NCBI GenBank assembly: GCA_030789695.1
Contig: CM061142.1
Coordinates: 608,601,659-608,665,658 of the forward strand
From: Scilla litardierei
Taxonomy: Eukaryota; Streptophyta; Magnoliopsida; Asparagales; Asparagaceae
DNA: 64,000 bases
Direction: 5' to 3'
Positions 10,961 through 22,504 of this stretch are shown piece by piece. Numbering within the stretch: the stretch's first letter is position 1; every line of letters begins with the position of its first letter. The translations under genes and the position numbers were made by a program. Below the pieces are notes generated by a model. That model was not told the origin of the DNA and made no database searches. It saw only the letters and a list, made by a program, of their open reading frames with translations.

Positions 10961-11389
10961 GCCTGGGTCGAAAACTAGGGTTTTGGGATGCGCGGGGGCA
11001 ATTCTATCAGGATTTTTTGGACGTTTTGGGCATATATTTAAGCCCATTTTTATCCTAGCTTAGGGTGAGACCAGAAAAATAGATTTTAGTTTAGTTCTTA
11101 TTGTAATTCGGCTCTGGAGATTAAAGAACTCAGATCTAGTTTGTCTATTTCTTTTGAATATTGCACTTTTATGAATTTTTTCTTCTAAATCTGAATTGCA
11201 ATATGTTTTCCATCATTGATTTTGTTGTTGCTTTGATGAATTGTGAGTAGATCCTTTGTTCTAGGGCATAGGGATGAACCCTATGGATCTAATTTTAGAT
11301 TTGTGATGAATGAATTTATATGTTGCTAGAATTGCTAGAAGGTTAGATTGTGATTGATTTATTACGGATAGATAGGAATTTCCATTGAT

Positions 11390-11725
11390 CTAGGGTTTAC
11401 AAGAGATTGGGCTCTGATCAATGGGAAGGCCTAGATATTCGATTTAGATTTATAATCGAGATTCACTAGGTTTGGTTTGCAAGAGATTAGACCAAAGCTA
11501 GCATTTTTATTATAGGTCTAAACCCATATTCGTTTGTAAGAGATTGGACGAATACGAACTATCACAATCTAGATCGTAACTCCGGTTTGCATGAGAGTAT
11601 GCTCGAGGTGCGATTGGACGATGATATCGATCTTAATGCTAGTGGCTTAGGTTAGGGTTTGCACGAGAGTGGGCCTTGATCTAGGTTGCTATAGACCTGC
11701 AATAGTGCGAGAGCGTGGGCTTGGT
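11390..11725 (+). repeat. six imperfect GTTTGCAAGAGATTGG repeats
   Basis: Units near 11394, 11473, 11532, 11585, 11655 and 11702, spaced about 50-80 bp, each with a variant of GTTTGCAAGAGATTGGGC. Part of the LTR, probably downstream of its TATA box. Confidence 0.7.
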
Positions 11726-11909
11726 TCTCTATTCAGTTACGACTAGTTCACCTCAATTCAATTCTTGCAACATTGAGATTCGCGATTCACAGAGATGCAT
11801 GACGATCCGTAGTGGGGATTCCCTAGCCCTGGACATTTTTATAATATTGAATTGAATTGTTAATTGAACTTTTGTGACAACAACATTCCAAAAATCGCCT
11901 TTCCACCAA

Positions 11910-11964
11910 TAGCTTAGTGATTAAGATAGAGTACCGTCATTAGTCACTCCTCGTGTTCGATACC
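11910..11964 (+). promoter_or_regulatory. Pol III-type A/B box pair in LTR end
   Basis: TAGCTTAGTGA (11910-11920) fits an A box and GTTCGATACC (11955-11964) a B box, 45 bp apart as in a tRNA gene. Flanks do not pair into a cloverleaf, so this is tRNA-like, not a tRNA gene. Confidence 0.4.
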
Positions 11965-12041
11965 CGCTCGCCACTACACCGTGCGCTTGCGGTAAAACTA
12001 CAATTGTTTTCTGGGTGTATATCTGGGAGCGATCAAGTTTT

Positions 12042-12059
12042 TGGTGCCGTTGCCGGGGA
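12042..12059 (+). promoter_or_regulatory. primer binding site, Athila type
   Basis: TGGTGCCGTTGCCGGGGA, one base off the TGGCGCCGTTGCCGGGGA motif typical of Athila elements. It follows the LTR end by about 6 bp. Confidence 0.85.
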
Positions 12060-12172
12060 GGCGACGGTATTTTTATTTTCTCTACCTAGCTATTTCTTTT
12101 TTTATTTATTATTTTCACTCTTTTATTCCTCTATTGTGCTAACAATTCTATCTAGACTCTCTCTTTCTGTGC

Positions 12173-13446
12173 ATGTACACGAGATCAAAGGCTTGCCAAG
12201 GAGACATATTATTTGACCCTGAGATCAAGCGGACGACAAGAAAGCTTAGAGCCGAGAGGAGATCTACTATAGAGGAAAATCAAATTGCTACGCCGGAAAT
12301 ACCAGAAGAGCTAGCACAATGTATGTCTACGCTTGTCTCCATCCGAGATAGGCTACGGCCTAAGACCATATCCACCACCTCTTCTATAGCTATGCCAGAG
12401 TTGGCGACCGACAAGAACTTTGAGTTAAAGACGGGTCTCGTAGTGTTGATGCAACAAGACCCATTCCATGGAAATTCTCAAGAGAACCCACACTACCATT
12501 TGCAAATGTTGGCAAAGTGCGCCACGTTCCAGATGCCTGGCATGCCGGTAGATGCTATTCGACTGCATCTTTTCCAATTCACTCTTCGTGATAAGGCTCT
12601 ATATTGGCTAAGGACGCAAGCCGAGGGATCTTCACTACTTGGGATGAGCTAGTGAGCACATTTGTCAACAAATTCTATCTGCCATCCAAGAATGTGAAGA
12701 TACGAAGTGCCTTGATGTCCTTCAAGCAAGGCCCTCAGGAGTCTTTATATGATGCGTGGGAGCGCTTTAAGGATCTCCAACACTAATGCCCCCACCATAG
12801 CATTGAAGCATGGGAGCTAGTACATAAATTTTACAATGGATTGCAACTGACCACGAAGCAAATAATTGATGCCACGGCCAATGGAGCTATTTTGGCAAAG
12901 ACACCGGATGATGCTACGACCTTACTTGAGAAGATGGCCTCGAATAATCAGCAATGGGCCGACGAAAGGAGGCAATCTTCGTCATCTTTGAAGCCAGCGA
13001 GCATCTATGAAGCGAAAGCGGTGGCGGAACTCTCTACCAAATTTGATTCTCTTCATAAAGCCGTAGAGAGACTAGAAAAGTTTATAAGCGAGCCACATGG
13101 AGCTTCCAACGCATCTACATCCGGAGGAAGCATGAGCAACTGGCAGGATCAAAGCCAAGTTTTGTTCGTTGGAGGGGAGAAAGGAGACGGAGCTATGGAG
13201 CAAGCTCAATACGTTGCTGGCAATAGCAGTTATTGGGTGAACCAAGCTACTAGGGGTCACCCCGGATTTTCATACGCCAACAATGATGGAGCATTAAATC
13301 CACAACAACAACAACCACCGCTGCAACAGCCACAAGCCCGGCCTCCTCAACAACCACAGTATCAACAAAGGCCGCCCCAACAACAAAACTACCCACCAAG
13401 GCAACAAGCGGGGCCATATAGACCACCGGGATATAATCAAGGATAG
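12173..13446 (+). pseudogene. gag of Athila-like element, broken
   Basis: Capsid-type gag of a Ty3/gypsy element. The first frame (12173-12652) has the Athila pattern with FELKTGLV, QDPFHG, ATFQMPGM and FTLRDKALYWL. A frameshift in the 12604-12652 overlap moves to a second frame with TTWDELVSTFVNKFYLPSK, typical of retrotrans_gag. That frame is stopped at 12784-12786 (TAA after KDLQH), reopens at 12841 and ends at a TAG at 13444-13446 after a proline/glutamine-rich stretch (about 13300-13440). Beyond it, the same frame still reads gag-like coding sequence. At least one frameshift and two stops make it non-functional. No CCHC knuckle is visible, as is common in Athila. Confidence 0.8.
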
Positions 13447-13679
13447 AGGGCAACCAACCCCCCGCAAGCGCCACCAAGGTCCGAGCACGAAGCAAGAGTT
13501 GAAGAATTCATGGCCGAACAAAAGAAGACTAACGCAAAATTGTCGGCCCAACAAGAATCCCTCAAAATCGTCGTGGCACAATTGGTGGAGCAACTTACAT
13601 TGCTCAACAAGGCTAATCAACAATTGCCGGCCAACCGGAACAAAACTCACAGAGCAACACCGGCCACACCAATGCAGTC

Positions 13680-14864
13680 GTGGCGGTAACCACAAGAGGC
13701 AGAAAGGACACTACTCCCGCCATGATTCAAGCTAAGGAACCGAGGGAGAAAATTTCGGTTGAGAAGGAGACAATCAATGAAGAGGAGAGCCCAAAGGCGG
13801 TGAATGATGATGAAAAATCTGAAGTGGAGGAGCCACGAAAGGAGCGAATATATGTGCCACCGGTACCGTTTCCGCAACGGTTGGCGAAAGCAAAAATTGA
13901 GAAGAGGCTCGTTAAATTTCTGGAGTACTTGCGGGGAGTGAGCTTGAACATCCCGTTCTTAGATGCAATCGTCGAAATCACGTCCTATGCAAAGTTCCTC
14001 AAGGATTTGATCACTGGAAAGAAGCGAACGGAAAGGGTCATGCTTGTCGAGCAAGGTACGTGGTTCACCAATAAGGAGAAGATGCCGACCAAGTTGAAAG
14101 ATCCCGGTAGTTTCCAAATTCCTTGCACGCTTGGAGGAGTCCCCCTACAAAAAGCCTAAGTAGATTTGAGAGCAAGCGTGAGCCTCATGCCCCTCACGAT
14201 GTTCAAGAAATTGAATATGGGGACCGACCTCAAGGCCACAGACATGAAGATACAACTTGCCGATGGGCGAATCACTAGGCCAGTGGGGATTACTGAAAAC
14301 ATGCCACTGCAAGTACCGGGTGGACTTTGCTTGTCGTGCGACTTCATGGTGATGGACATTAGAGAAGAGGATGATACATCGCTGATACTTGGACGCCCAT
14401 TCCTAGACACCGCTGGAGTAATTGTAGATGTGAGGGAAGGAACATTGTCCCTCAACGTTGGCAACATAGAAATTGAACTCCATATTCCGAAGACGATGAA
14501 GCATATGCCTTGGCCAGAGGAAGTGGACTACGTGGACCTCCTCGATGAAGTCATAGACGGTGCCATGCCATTCGCCATTGGAGCCAAGCACGATGACGAC
14601 CTTGAAGAGGTCCAAATTGCCAATGACAGCACAATGATGGGAGACCCACTGGATCCTCTTACAGATGAAGAGAAGAACGACGCTGATGTCATTAGGATTA
14701 GAGAGCTATGCAAGCTCTCTACAGTGAAGCACGTGAAGGAAGCGCCACCGGCAAATAAATCATCACCATCGATCAAGAAGAAAAACGCCAAGAGCTCAAG
14801 CATGGGGGAGTCGTCCCCCACTACTACCTTTGATGAGGCGCAGCCAAGGAAAGCCAGAAAATAG
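13680..14864 (+). pseudogene. gag C-terminus and aspartic protease of Athila-like element
   Basis: A frame with a charged linker (13740-13850, many E and K), the Athila block PFPQRLAKAKIEK, an FLDAIVEI segment, and an NKEKMPTKLKDPGSF segment that precedes the protease. A TAG at 14157-14159 splits it. After the stop comes the retropepsin: the active-site segment reads DLRASVSLMP, where Athila proteases usually have DLGAS, so the loop glycine is replaced by arginine. The second half has LILGRPFLDTAG, the conserved ILGRPFL block. The rest (14600-14864) is acidic and lysine-rich. Position between gag and the missing RT fits protease. Stop plus G-to-R change indicate a dead enzyme. Confidence 0.8.
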
Positions 14865-15463
14865 AAACAACTGAACCCAAGCAACCTTTCTGACAAGTTT
14901 GACACGCGCATATCCCATGCACCAAAAATCGAGCACTAATCGCGAATCTTAAGGGGTCGAGCTCAAGACCTTAAACGAGCGCTTGTCGGGAGGCAACCCG
15001 ACGGTTCTATCTCAGTTTTTAGTTGAATTTTACTTTCATTTTTGCTTTCGATCTTTGTTAGTGTATAGAGTCACGAGTCTAGGAAGAACCTGGCAAGGGG
15101 CTACAGTTTTCATTTCAGGAAAAGGACGATAGGAGACCATATGAACGGAGGATGGCCATGGCGATGAGGAGCACTCTAGGGATGCGCTCAAACGCCAAAG
15201 GGAGGAAGAAACTGACGGGAGAAAAGAAAACAGAAAGTGTTGCAAAAACAGAGAGTCTGGAGCTGAAAACAGTAGTCCACTCGGCCGAGTGAAGACCCTA
15301 CTCGGCCGAGTAGGGTATTGCACAGGGAAGTCTCGAAACCCCCACTCTGGAAATTATATGCCACTCGACCGAGTGACTTTGTCACTCGACCGAGTGAACC
15401 TGACACATTTAGCACTTAAAATGCTCTGAGTGGCCTATCCACTCGGCCGAGTGACTTTGTCTA
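14865..15463 (+). other. 3' non-coding part of Athila-like element
   Basis: Carries the Athila 3' motif ending GGGAGGCAACCC (about 14988-15000), then 270 bp without landmarks, then a second set of CACTCGGCCGAGTG-type palindromes (15277-15455). Ends abruptly at the Tekay-like LTR. Confidence 0.7.
15277..15455. repeat. second CACTCGGCCGAGTG palindrome array
   Basis: Five copies (near 15278, 15300, 15363, 15382, 15440), three with CGGCCG centres and two with CGACCG. Confidence 0.9.
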
Positions 15464-18060
15464 TGTCACGCCCCGCTTCCCAAGTATGGAAGGCGAGACG
15501 TGAAGAGGTCCGCTCAGACTTGGAGCTATGAAGCTACAGTCTGATAAACGTCTAGTAATTTAATCCATTAGCAGGTTCTTTGCATTACACGAAACGAAAA
15601 TAATAATAAAGGAAGGTAGACAATTAAAATTATCCAACATTCAACATCCACAGATTTTATTCCAAACAGACAGAGATAGTCATAAAGAAAAGTACAGAGT
15701 CTGAAAAGAAAGCCTAAGCATGGCCGAAACTAAAACAAGTAATAGTGATACGCATCGAACAACCTAACAGCAGCCACTAGGACAGTAAACAACATCTAAG
15801 AGAAAGTCACCAGCTGAGACTAAGGGTAGAACTCCGGTGTCCTCGAACTGGACGTCAGTAAATTGTCGTCCTCAGCAACAAACTCAGACTCTAAACCTGA
15901 CATGTGACACCCAAAGAGAAAATGGCACATGTCAGCAAAAATCTCCAAAAGGGAAAGGGAGACTTTTGTGCAAGGAAACTTAAAGTAAAAGAATGCAACT
16001 AGCAGTTCTAAAATGAGATGACATGGTATAATATTTCAATGAATGCAGCAGTTAAACAAACATGATACTTGCAATGCACGACACGTCGTAGCGAGAGCTA
16101 CTAAACAATATTCACGATTAACTTGTATTCACGATGTGCACAAGGTTTTCGCCTTTTGGCTGAAGTGGCTGTACGGGCACACTTCTATGCTCAAGTGATC
16201 GTTTAACCCTACCCATCCACGTGTATCGAGCGTTGGTTTTTTACCAACAACACTGTGCTCGCTTCTGGATCACGAGACATGAAGTGTTTTTGGTTTGGCA
16301 TAGGGTTGTACCCGCAATGCAGGTGCCTAGCCTTTATAGGATGTAGGGGTCAGGACCCTACTCACCGCAGCCTACAATTTATTGTAGCGTGTGCTACACA
16401 TACATGATAAAGCAAGTTGATGCATGAAATGACATGGCAAGATGCATGAACATGGCAATAAGCAATTAAAAGTGCGTACAATTAATTTGAAATTAAACAT
16501 GACATGCAGTATGAAATGATAGCATAGCAAGGGTGTCGGATCTAGCTTCGTTGTCAAGCTAGATCTAGTAAGGGCGTCTAGGCGACTATCATTTCATCGC
16601 ATAGTCTCTTTTACGCTATTTCACAAATTTTCCTAAACATGGCCTAAACAAATACTGGCAAGTTTCACTTGCCTGAAAGAGACGTCCGCAATCACAGATC
16701 AACAGTCCAGATCTACCTATGTGCTCAGTCCAATCCAGCCTACAGTCCCAATTATTAAATCTTGATTAGTGAGTTACCAAAGCAATTAAAGTTACAATTT
16801 TTAGTCTTAATCATCATGCAAGCGTGGGGGTTCCTACGGTTCAGATATACCTTAACACGACGCGAGAGCTACACTGACATCGGGTAGCGACGTCAGGGGT
16901 TGGCTTCCGGTAGCGTGCAAGGTACGACGACGTCTACGGCTTGCAGCGACGACGACGACTACGGTAGCATGACGCGCAAACCGTGGCGAGCAAGGGTAGT
17001 TACAGCCTAGGGACAGCTGTTGCATGCAGATCCGAGGTCGACAGGGGGCACGGCCTGCTGATGTTGTTGGCCAACGGCGGGACAGGGTTTCCGTGCGGTG
17101 CACGGCAGCGAGGAGGGGGAAATGGCAGATTTGTGTGGAGAGGGGCTGTTTTGGTGGACCAACGGCAGTATCGGCAAGGGGAGAGAGGATCCGGGCGGTT
17201 TAGGGAGGCTTTTCCAGAGGTTGACCGAACTTCGGCCTGGGTTGCCGGCGGTTGGACTGGGCCGGAGGTGGCCGGCGGGGGTGGCTGGTCGTGAGCTAAT
17301 GGGGAGGGTGATGTTCTTATGTGGAGAGAGGGAGAGAGAGGAGGGAGAGAGGAGGATGGTGAGGGTGGCCGGCGACGAGGGATGGCCAGAGTGGCCGGCG
17401 GCTGTCGAGGCAAGGAGGGTGGCGGCTGGCTTTGGGTTTTGCTTGCGTGAGTTTCCAATGGGGCTGGCGACTGCATGAAAACCTAGGGCTTGGTTTGCGT
17501 TTTGATGAAGGGGTGTTGCTAAATAGGGTTGAAAGAGGGGGTGGAGTTTGGGTGATTGGAGAGAGAGTATGTGAGAGGGAGAGGGTAGAATTAGGGTGAC
17601 AAATAGCTAGGGGAATAACATGTGAAACGTATGAAATCCTAGGATTTGATTAAGATTTGATTTTTGAATTAGGCTAAGTTTAGATTAGGAAGTGATTAAG
17701 GGAAAAAGTGGGTCTAGCGATGTCCGATAATTATAAGAAAAATACTGGGACAACCGTGTCGACGAGAGAGTCGAGACTACGATGATCGGTCACGACTAGG
17801 TTCATGGAAAAAGGAACTAAAAATAAAAAGATCGAACGACTAAGTCTAAAGTTACGACACCTCTCCAAACAAAGTTGGTTTGTGGGAGAATAACCCGTGA
17901 AATGACGTTCACAAATAATTCCAAAAATAAGTACTCTTTCAGAGGGTCACAACGACATATCACATCGCACGATTGGGATGCAAGAAGATGCAACTAAAAA
18001 TACGCGTACGAACGGAAAGTACGCGCACGAAAAATGTACGATCGAAAAGCGACCGTGACA
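15464..18060 (-). mobile_element. 3' LTR of Tekay-like element
   Basis: 2597 bp, plus strand TGTCACGCCCCGC to CGACCGTGACA. The interior-side neighbour is the PPT. The 16850-17480 part is GC-rich and gives a proline/serine-rich minus frame (17000-17476) whose frame is not kept in the other LTR copy, so I treat it as non-coding. Confidence 0.82.
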
Positions 18061-19111
18061 TCCTCCCCACCTTAGAATAAAGTCCGTCCTCGGACTTTAA
18101 AAATATATCTAGCCATTCTAGTAACTACCCCAATTATATCACACTATAATTCAAACCATGTATAGTTAATACAAGTGCTTATATAATATATGCATTAGGT
18201 AGTCAAACATTAATACTGCGAACACGTATATAAATATACACCTTCTAAACTTATACCTATCATAGGCAGTCAAATTCATACACGTACTTCAATCATTCAT
18301 ATAGTCACGTACATCCCTTTGATAACTATCACTCACGTATCACATAACCATGATACACATACATACACAAAAATAGTTACACACTAGCAAATACAATCGT
18401 AGCACTTTACGTATAGATAACTAACTATGAACAAAACGAACAGGGGTATACTGCTCCCTATATCTCCTAGTATACATCCAACACCAAACATATCAACACA
18501 TGTAATCACACCACACAATATTAAATCATGTTTACTATATCTAATATACATTCACCCCTACTATAAATACACAACCTATAGTTATTCAAATGCACGCAGA
18601 TACTTCATCATATTTACACATTACATACAATCATATAACTATATTCAAGACACAACACATATACCATAGTCGAAAACACCTATAGCTAAGCACATACTTA
18701 CCCGTGCATAGTGCACGCCCACACACGCTAACATACCATTCATACATGCCACTGATACCACTATATACTTAGCACATTCTACACACCTAGTTTAGCTAGC
18801 AAATATACATTAAAACATGTAAAACCAAATAACTATACTACAAGACCAACACATATAACCATATAATGGTATAGTCACCTACAACCATGTGCGTAATGTA
18901 ACCAGACACAACCAAACCTATCACTATACACACATCATCCATCACTATGTTCATAGAACTATACACCAACCACAGACAAATATAACAATATACTTAGAGT
19001 ATACCCACTCAAGCATGAGTGAGACTCAAAGACCCATACCAGAACCAGAATACTTATATTCATAACACGATATTCATACCTATACCAACACACCACTCTT
19101 ATATATATATA
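18061..19111 (-). other. Tekay-like interior, 3' side
   Basis: Begins with PPT (18061-18075) and the remnant pol tail. The remainder is AT-rich, with ACATAC and TATACT words and no open frame of note. Ends in a TA tract into which the Helitron inserted. Confidence 0.5.
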
Positions 19112-19140
19112 CTAGTCATACCCCGTGCCCGCGGGCACGG
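19112..19140 (-). terminator. Helitron 3' terminus with hairpin
   Basis: Palindrome CCGTGCCCG/CGGGCACGG, 7 bp, then CTAG (a CTRR end) on the minus strand, followed by host T. This is the canonical Helitron 3' terminator arrangement. Confidence 0.9.
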
Positions 19141-19390
19141 TTCAATTAAGATTTTCCCCCGCAAAATCTTTGTTCCCCAAAAAATTATTTCCACGGTCAA
19201 AATTGCGGGGAACAACAAATTAGCGTAAAAATATTTAGCGACACGGACGCATTCGTCGTGGAACAACGAAATCGGCGCATGCACCTTCAGCGCTGAACAA
19301 CAAATTCGGCGCAGACGCCTTCAGTGCAGAACAACAAATTAGTTAAAAAATTTAGCGGGCGCCTTCGGCGCGGTTCATTTACGATTCCCC
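19141..19390. repeat. Helitron 3' subterminal tandem repeats
   Basis: Four imperfect units of about 40-60 bp around GAACAACAAATT and GGCGCNNNCGCCTTC(A/G)G, at about 19205, 19262, 19305 and 19329. Confidence 0.7.
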
Positions 19391-19663
19391 CTCAAAATCT
19401 TAGATCACCCATAATTTAGCTCATCCCAAGAAATTTCAATCATTTTGAAATTATTCACCTGTGATCAATATTGATCGAGTCGCATCGTCTAGTCCGTCCT
19501 GATCAAGAGATCGCTCATCGTCTTCTCTACACGAACCACCATCCATGTAACCAGCAGAACATACACCTCACGTCAAGTTTTAACTATAGACATGCATATT
19601 GTAACCCCCAAAACTACATCAAATCAAAAAAAATTTCTCTAGGTGTCAACATTAAGACAATAT
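19391..19663. other. Helitron 3' region, non-coding
   Basis: No gene. The segment 19425-19485 resembles 34130-34195 (AAATTATTCACC...ATTGATCGAG against AAATTATTCACC...ATCGATCGAG). Confidence 0.5.
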
Positions 19664-21526
19664 TGTAATGCCCTGCTAAGCTACTGCACAAGTACTAGAG
19701 GGGGGGTGAATAGTACTTTAAAATAATTAAGAGGCTAATTCCTAATTACTTGCAAACTCTACCAAACAATGCGGAAAAGTAAATGTTAGACAACAAAGAA
19801 ACAATCGCAAACAACGATATTACTGGGTTCGGATCCACCCAAGTCTCCCCGACTTGTTCCAGGTGATCCTACGTCCCAACCACCCGTATCCCCTCCGGAT
19901 ACTTGAGTTAGAAACCCTAACTCAAGATTTCCACTATGAAATACTTGTGAAGAACCTTCACCAAGTCAAATCATACACAAAGTAATTTGTGACTCCCACA
20001 ACCCGGGATCACAAACACAACTCTCACAACCGAGAGATAAACACTTACAAAATGAAAGTAAATGAAATAGAATAACTTACCACAAAATACCTATGCCTTG
20101 AGTACACTTACGAATTAGGGCAAGGATGATTTTGAGGAAGAAGAAGGCACCAAACCCTAGCTCCAAGATGTAGATCAGCGATGGAGAGCTATGGGGTTGT
20201 TGGTGACCTAGGATCAAGCACTTGGCTTGGAAGGCTTCACACTCAATGAATCTCTCTTTGGAAGTAAGAGTGAGGAGAGATTATTGAATGGAATGAAAGA
20301 GCTTTGAATGAGCTTGGAATGATTTCTCTTGATCTCTAAACTTGCAATAATATCAGCCTTGAGTGCAATGAATGCAGCTCAACAAGTATTTATAGGATAG
20401 AGGACAGAGAGAAAGAAATTCGAGTCATTAAATGCTCCAACGGCTCTTTTCTGAACCCAACTAGTCGGTCAAAGAACAACCACCGACCGACTAGTTCAAC
20501 AACTAGTCGGTCGGTCATTTAACGTAGACTGACTAATGGAAGAACAGCCAAAAGGTCGAAGCACAGACAAAAGGAACTAGTCGGTCCAAGAAGAGTAGCT
20601 GACCGACTAGTTTCACAACTAGTCGGTCGGTTACTTAACAGAGACCGACTAAGAGATAAAACTGAAGTCTGAGCACAAATTGATTTAGTCGGTCCAAGAA
20701 CAAATGTTGACCGAATAGTTCATCAACTAGTCGGTCTCCAAATGTGCATAGACCGACTAACGATAAACAGTAAGTCAGGTGAAAATTGGCATGTACAGTA
20801 AAGCTAAAGTAGTCGGTCCAAGAAGGAAAGTTGACCGACTAATTCATCAACTAGTCGGTCGATCAATGAATACAGACCGACTAATGATAAACAGTAGCTC
20901 AGGCTCAAAGTTGCATGTACAGGGAAAGCTCAACTAGTCGGTCACAGAAGCATCACTGACCGACTAGTTCACAAACTAGTCGGTCGGTGAGTCAACGTAG
21001 ACCGACTAACTGTAAACAGTAAAGATCTTAGAATTAACTGACAGAAACTAGTCGGTCCAAGAAGCTTTGCCGACCGACTAGATCACCATCTAGTCGGTCA
21101 GTTCTTCTTCTTGAACAAACTAACATGCACAAGAAGTCGCGAATCGAAGCGCTAAGCTTCGGAAAAGTTTGTGTGGACTTCTACTAAGATCCTAGAGCTA
21201 AGATAGGAGCGTTATGAAGATTTAAACCGTAAGACCTACTCAAGGCTTAACATTCTACGAAAGAAGCTTAAAGACTATAAATAAAACTTGACGATACCGT
21301 CTTCAATAGCTTCAATCGAATGTTCATGACTTCTAAAATGGTCCATAAGCTTCAACGAAGCTTTAGGCATACGATCACGTGCTTTGAGAAGTCTCGAGAT
21401 GTCGCTTTGGATGTTCATATGAATTTGGCGACGATCTCCATAACTGCGCTCACAAATTGTTAGTTCACGATATATTTATGTTTGTTCATCATCCAAAACC
21501 AAATTCGGGGAGTCCAATATCCAACA
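19664..21526 (-). mobile_element. Sirevirus LTR A (3' LTR)
   Basis: On the minus strand TGTTGGATATTGG to GGGCATTACA. TATA box at 20386-20395 (minus CTATAAATAC). Array of ACTAGTCGGTC/GACCGACTAGT inverted repeats at 20459-21105. Confidence 0.92.
20459..21105. repeat. inverted repeat array ACTAGTCGGTC / GACCGACTAGT
   Basis: About a dozen half-sites in alternating orientation forming adjacent hairpins with short loops such as TCAACA or TTCACA. Present again in LTR B (31146-31788), in the pol/env interval (24380-24660) and, diverged, in LTR C. Confidence 0.92.
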
Positions 21527-21850
21527 TTCTCCCCCTTTTTGGTAATGACAAACCAACATAAATAATAATCAAAAATAATAATTCAAATGAATCTACTTAC
21601 TCCCCCTGCATTGATGACACGTTAATTCCAAATTAAACAATAATAATACGCATCAAGCAGACGAGTAAAGTATATCAATGAGAATCGATTATTGAAATAT
21701 CGAATACCAAATGTTGGTTATTGAAATATCAGATTTGAAAGTCCGTTTATATATCTTAACTCCCCCTGAATCTAACATATCAAATTAGATTCTTGGAATA
21801 ATGCTTTAAATTATCATTTAGCACATCGTTATTATTATATCTCTCCCCCT
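21527..21850 (-). promoter_or_regulatory. cluster of polypurine tracts
   Basis: On the minus strand AAAAAGGGGGAGAA abuts the LTR (21527-21540); further AGGGGGAG copies lie at 21598-21607, 21759-21768 and 21843-21850. Multiple PPTs are a known Sirevirus trait. The same set follows LTR B (32213-32540). Confidence 0.85.
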
Positions 21851-22504
21851 TTGGTATAAGCAAAAAGAGCGGGAGGAGATCAACGACAACAACAATGGCT
21901 TCAAATAAAAAAGCACGGGAGTCGTAGAATACGACCATGGCTCAAGTGACACCAAAGAAAAATACGAATAAAATCAAGGCGTGTCAATGATACCATAGTC
22001 GAAAATCGTAAAACGAAATCATCAAAAACTCAAATCAATTTTACGGATTGAGTTATGGAATATACTCTCCAATATCAACATTCTTGGTTAATTTAGTGCA
22101 TGGAAAACAATTCTATGTTTTCATAAAGTGAAATCTATTTAACCAAGTTAATATCGTCGAGCGACGAAATCAAACATCAGAGACATAAAAAAAATTATAA
22201 ATTGTGCACAATAGAATGAAATGTCAACTGCGATGTATATATATAAAAATATGAACCAGAGTACATCAAAAATATACATCACTGATATCCAAAAAGCGAT
22301 CCAACGATCGACGATCAAAATACAACATCATATATCTCAGAACACAGCATATATGGAAGTATCACAAAAACATATCGACATCCATCCAACGTACATCAAA
22401 ATACATCAAAACATCAAAAACATCCAGAACCACACTCTATCCTACCTAAACTCTCTCACATAAGATGTATCATCCAAGGAGCATCGGAGAGTCCTCAAAG
22501 AAGC
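21851..22504 (-). other. 3' untranslated part of Sirevirus internal domain
   Basis: AT-rich, no gene. A plus-strand frame at 22221-22463 is antisense and composed of ATCAAAA-type repeats. Confidence 0.6.

Larger units (their letters stand above)
10286..12035 (+). mobile_element. 5' LTR of Athila-like element
   Basis: About 1750 bp, from TGAGCAGTCC to GAGCGATCA. Three parts: a left part with an array of the 14-bp palindrome CACTCGGCCGAGTG (10590-10960), a TATA-like TATATTTAA at about 11032, and a right part with six GTTTGCAAGAGATTGG-type repeats (11390-11720). Exact ends are inferred because the 3' LTR is absent. Confidence 0.65.
10286..15463 (+). mobile_element. Athila-like Ty3/gypsy element, pol-less
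   Basis: Plus-strand element: 5' LTR (10286-12035), PBS (12042-12059), degraded gag and protease (12173-14864), then a 3' non-coding part with the Athila-typical GCGCTTGTCGGGAGGCAACC (from 14978). No RT, RNase H or integrase lies between protease and 3' region, so an internal deletion or a non-autonomous lineage is likely. It is cut at 15463 by the Tekay-like LTR; its 3' LTR is not in the window. Confidence 0.8.

Noticed and set aside
11903..11978. Functional tRNA gene
   Set aside because: A and B boxes are present but T-stem and acceptor stem do not pair.
17000..17476. 158-codon proline-rich minus frame in the Tekay-like LTR
   Set aside because: Frame is not kept in the right LTR, where it is split. 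Composition effect likely.
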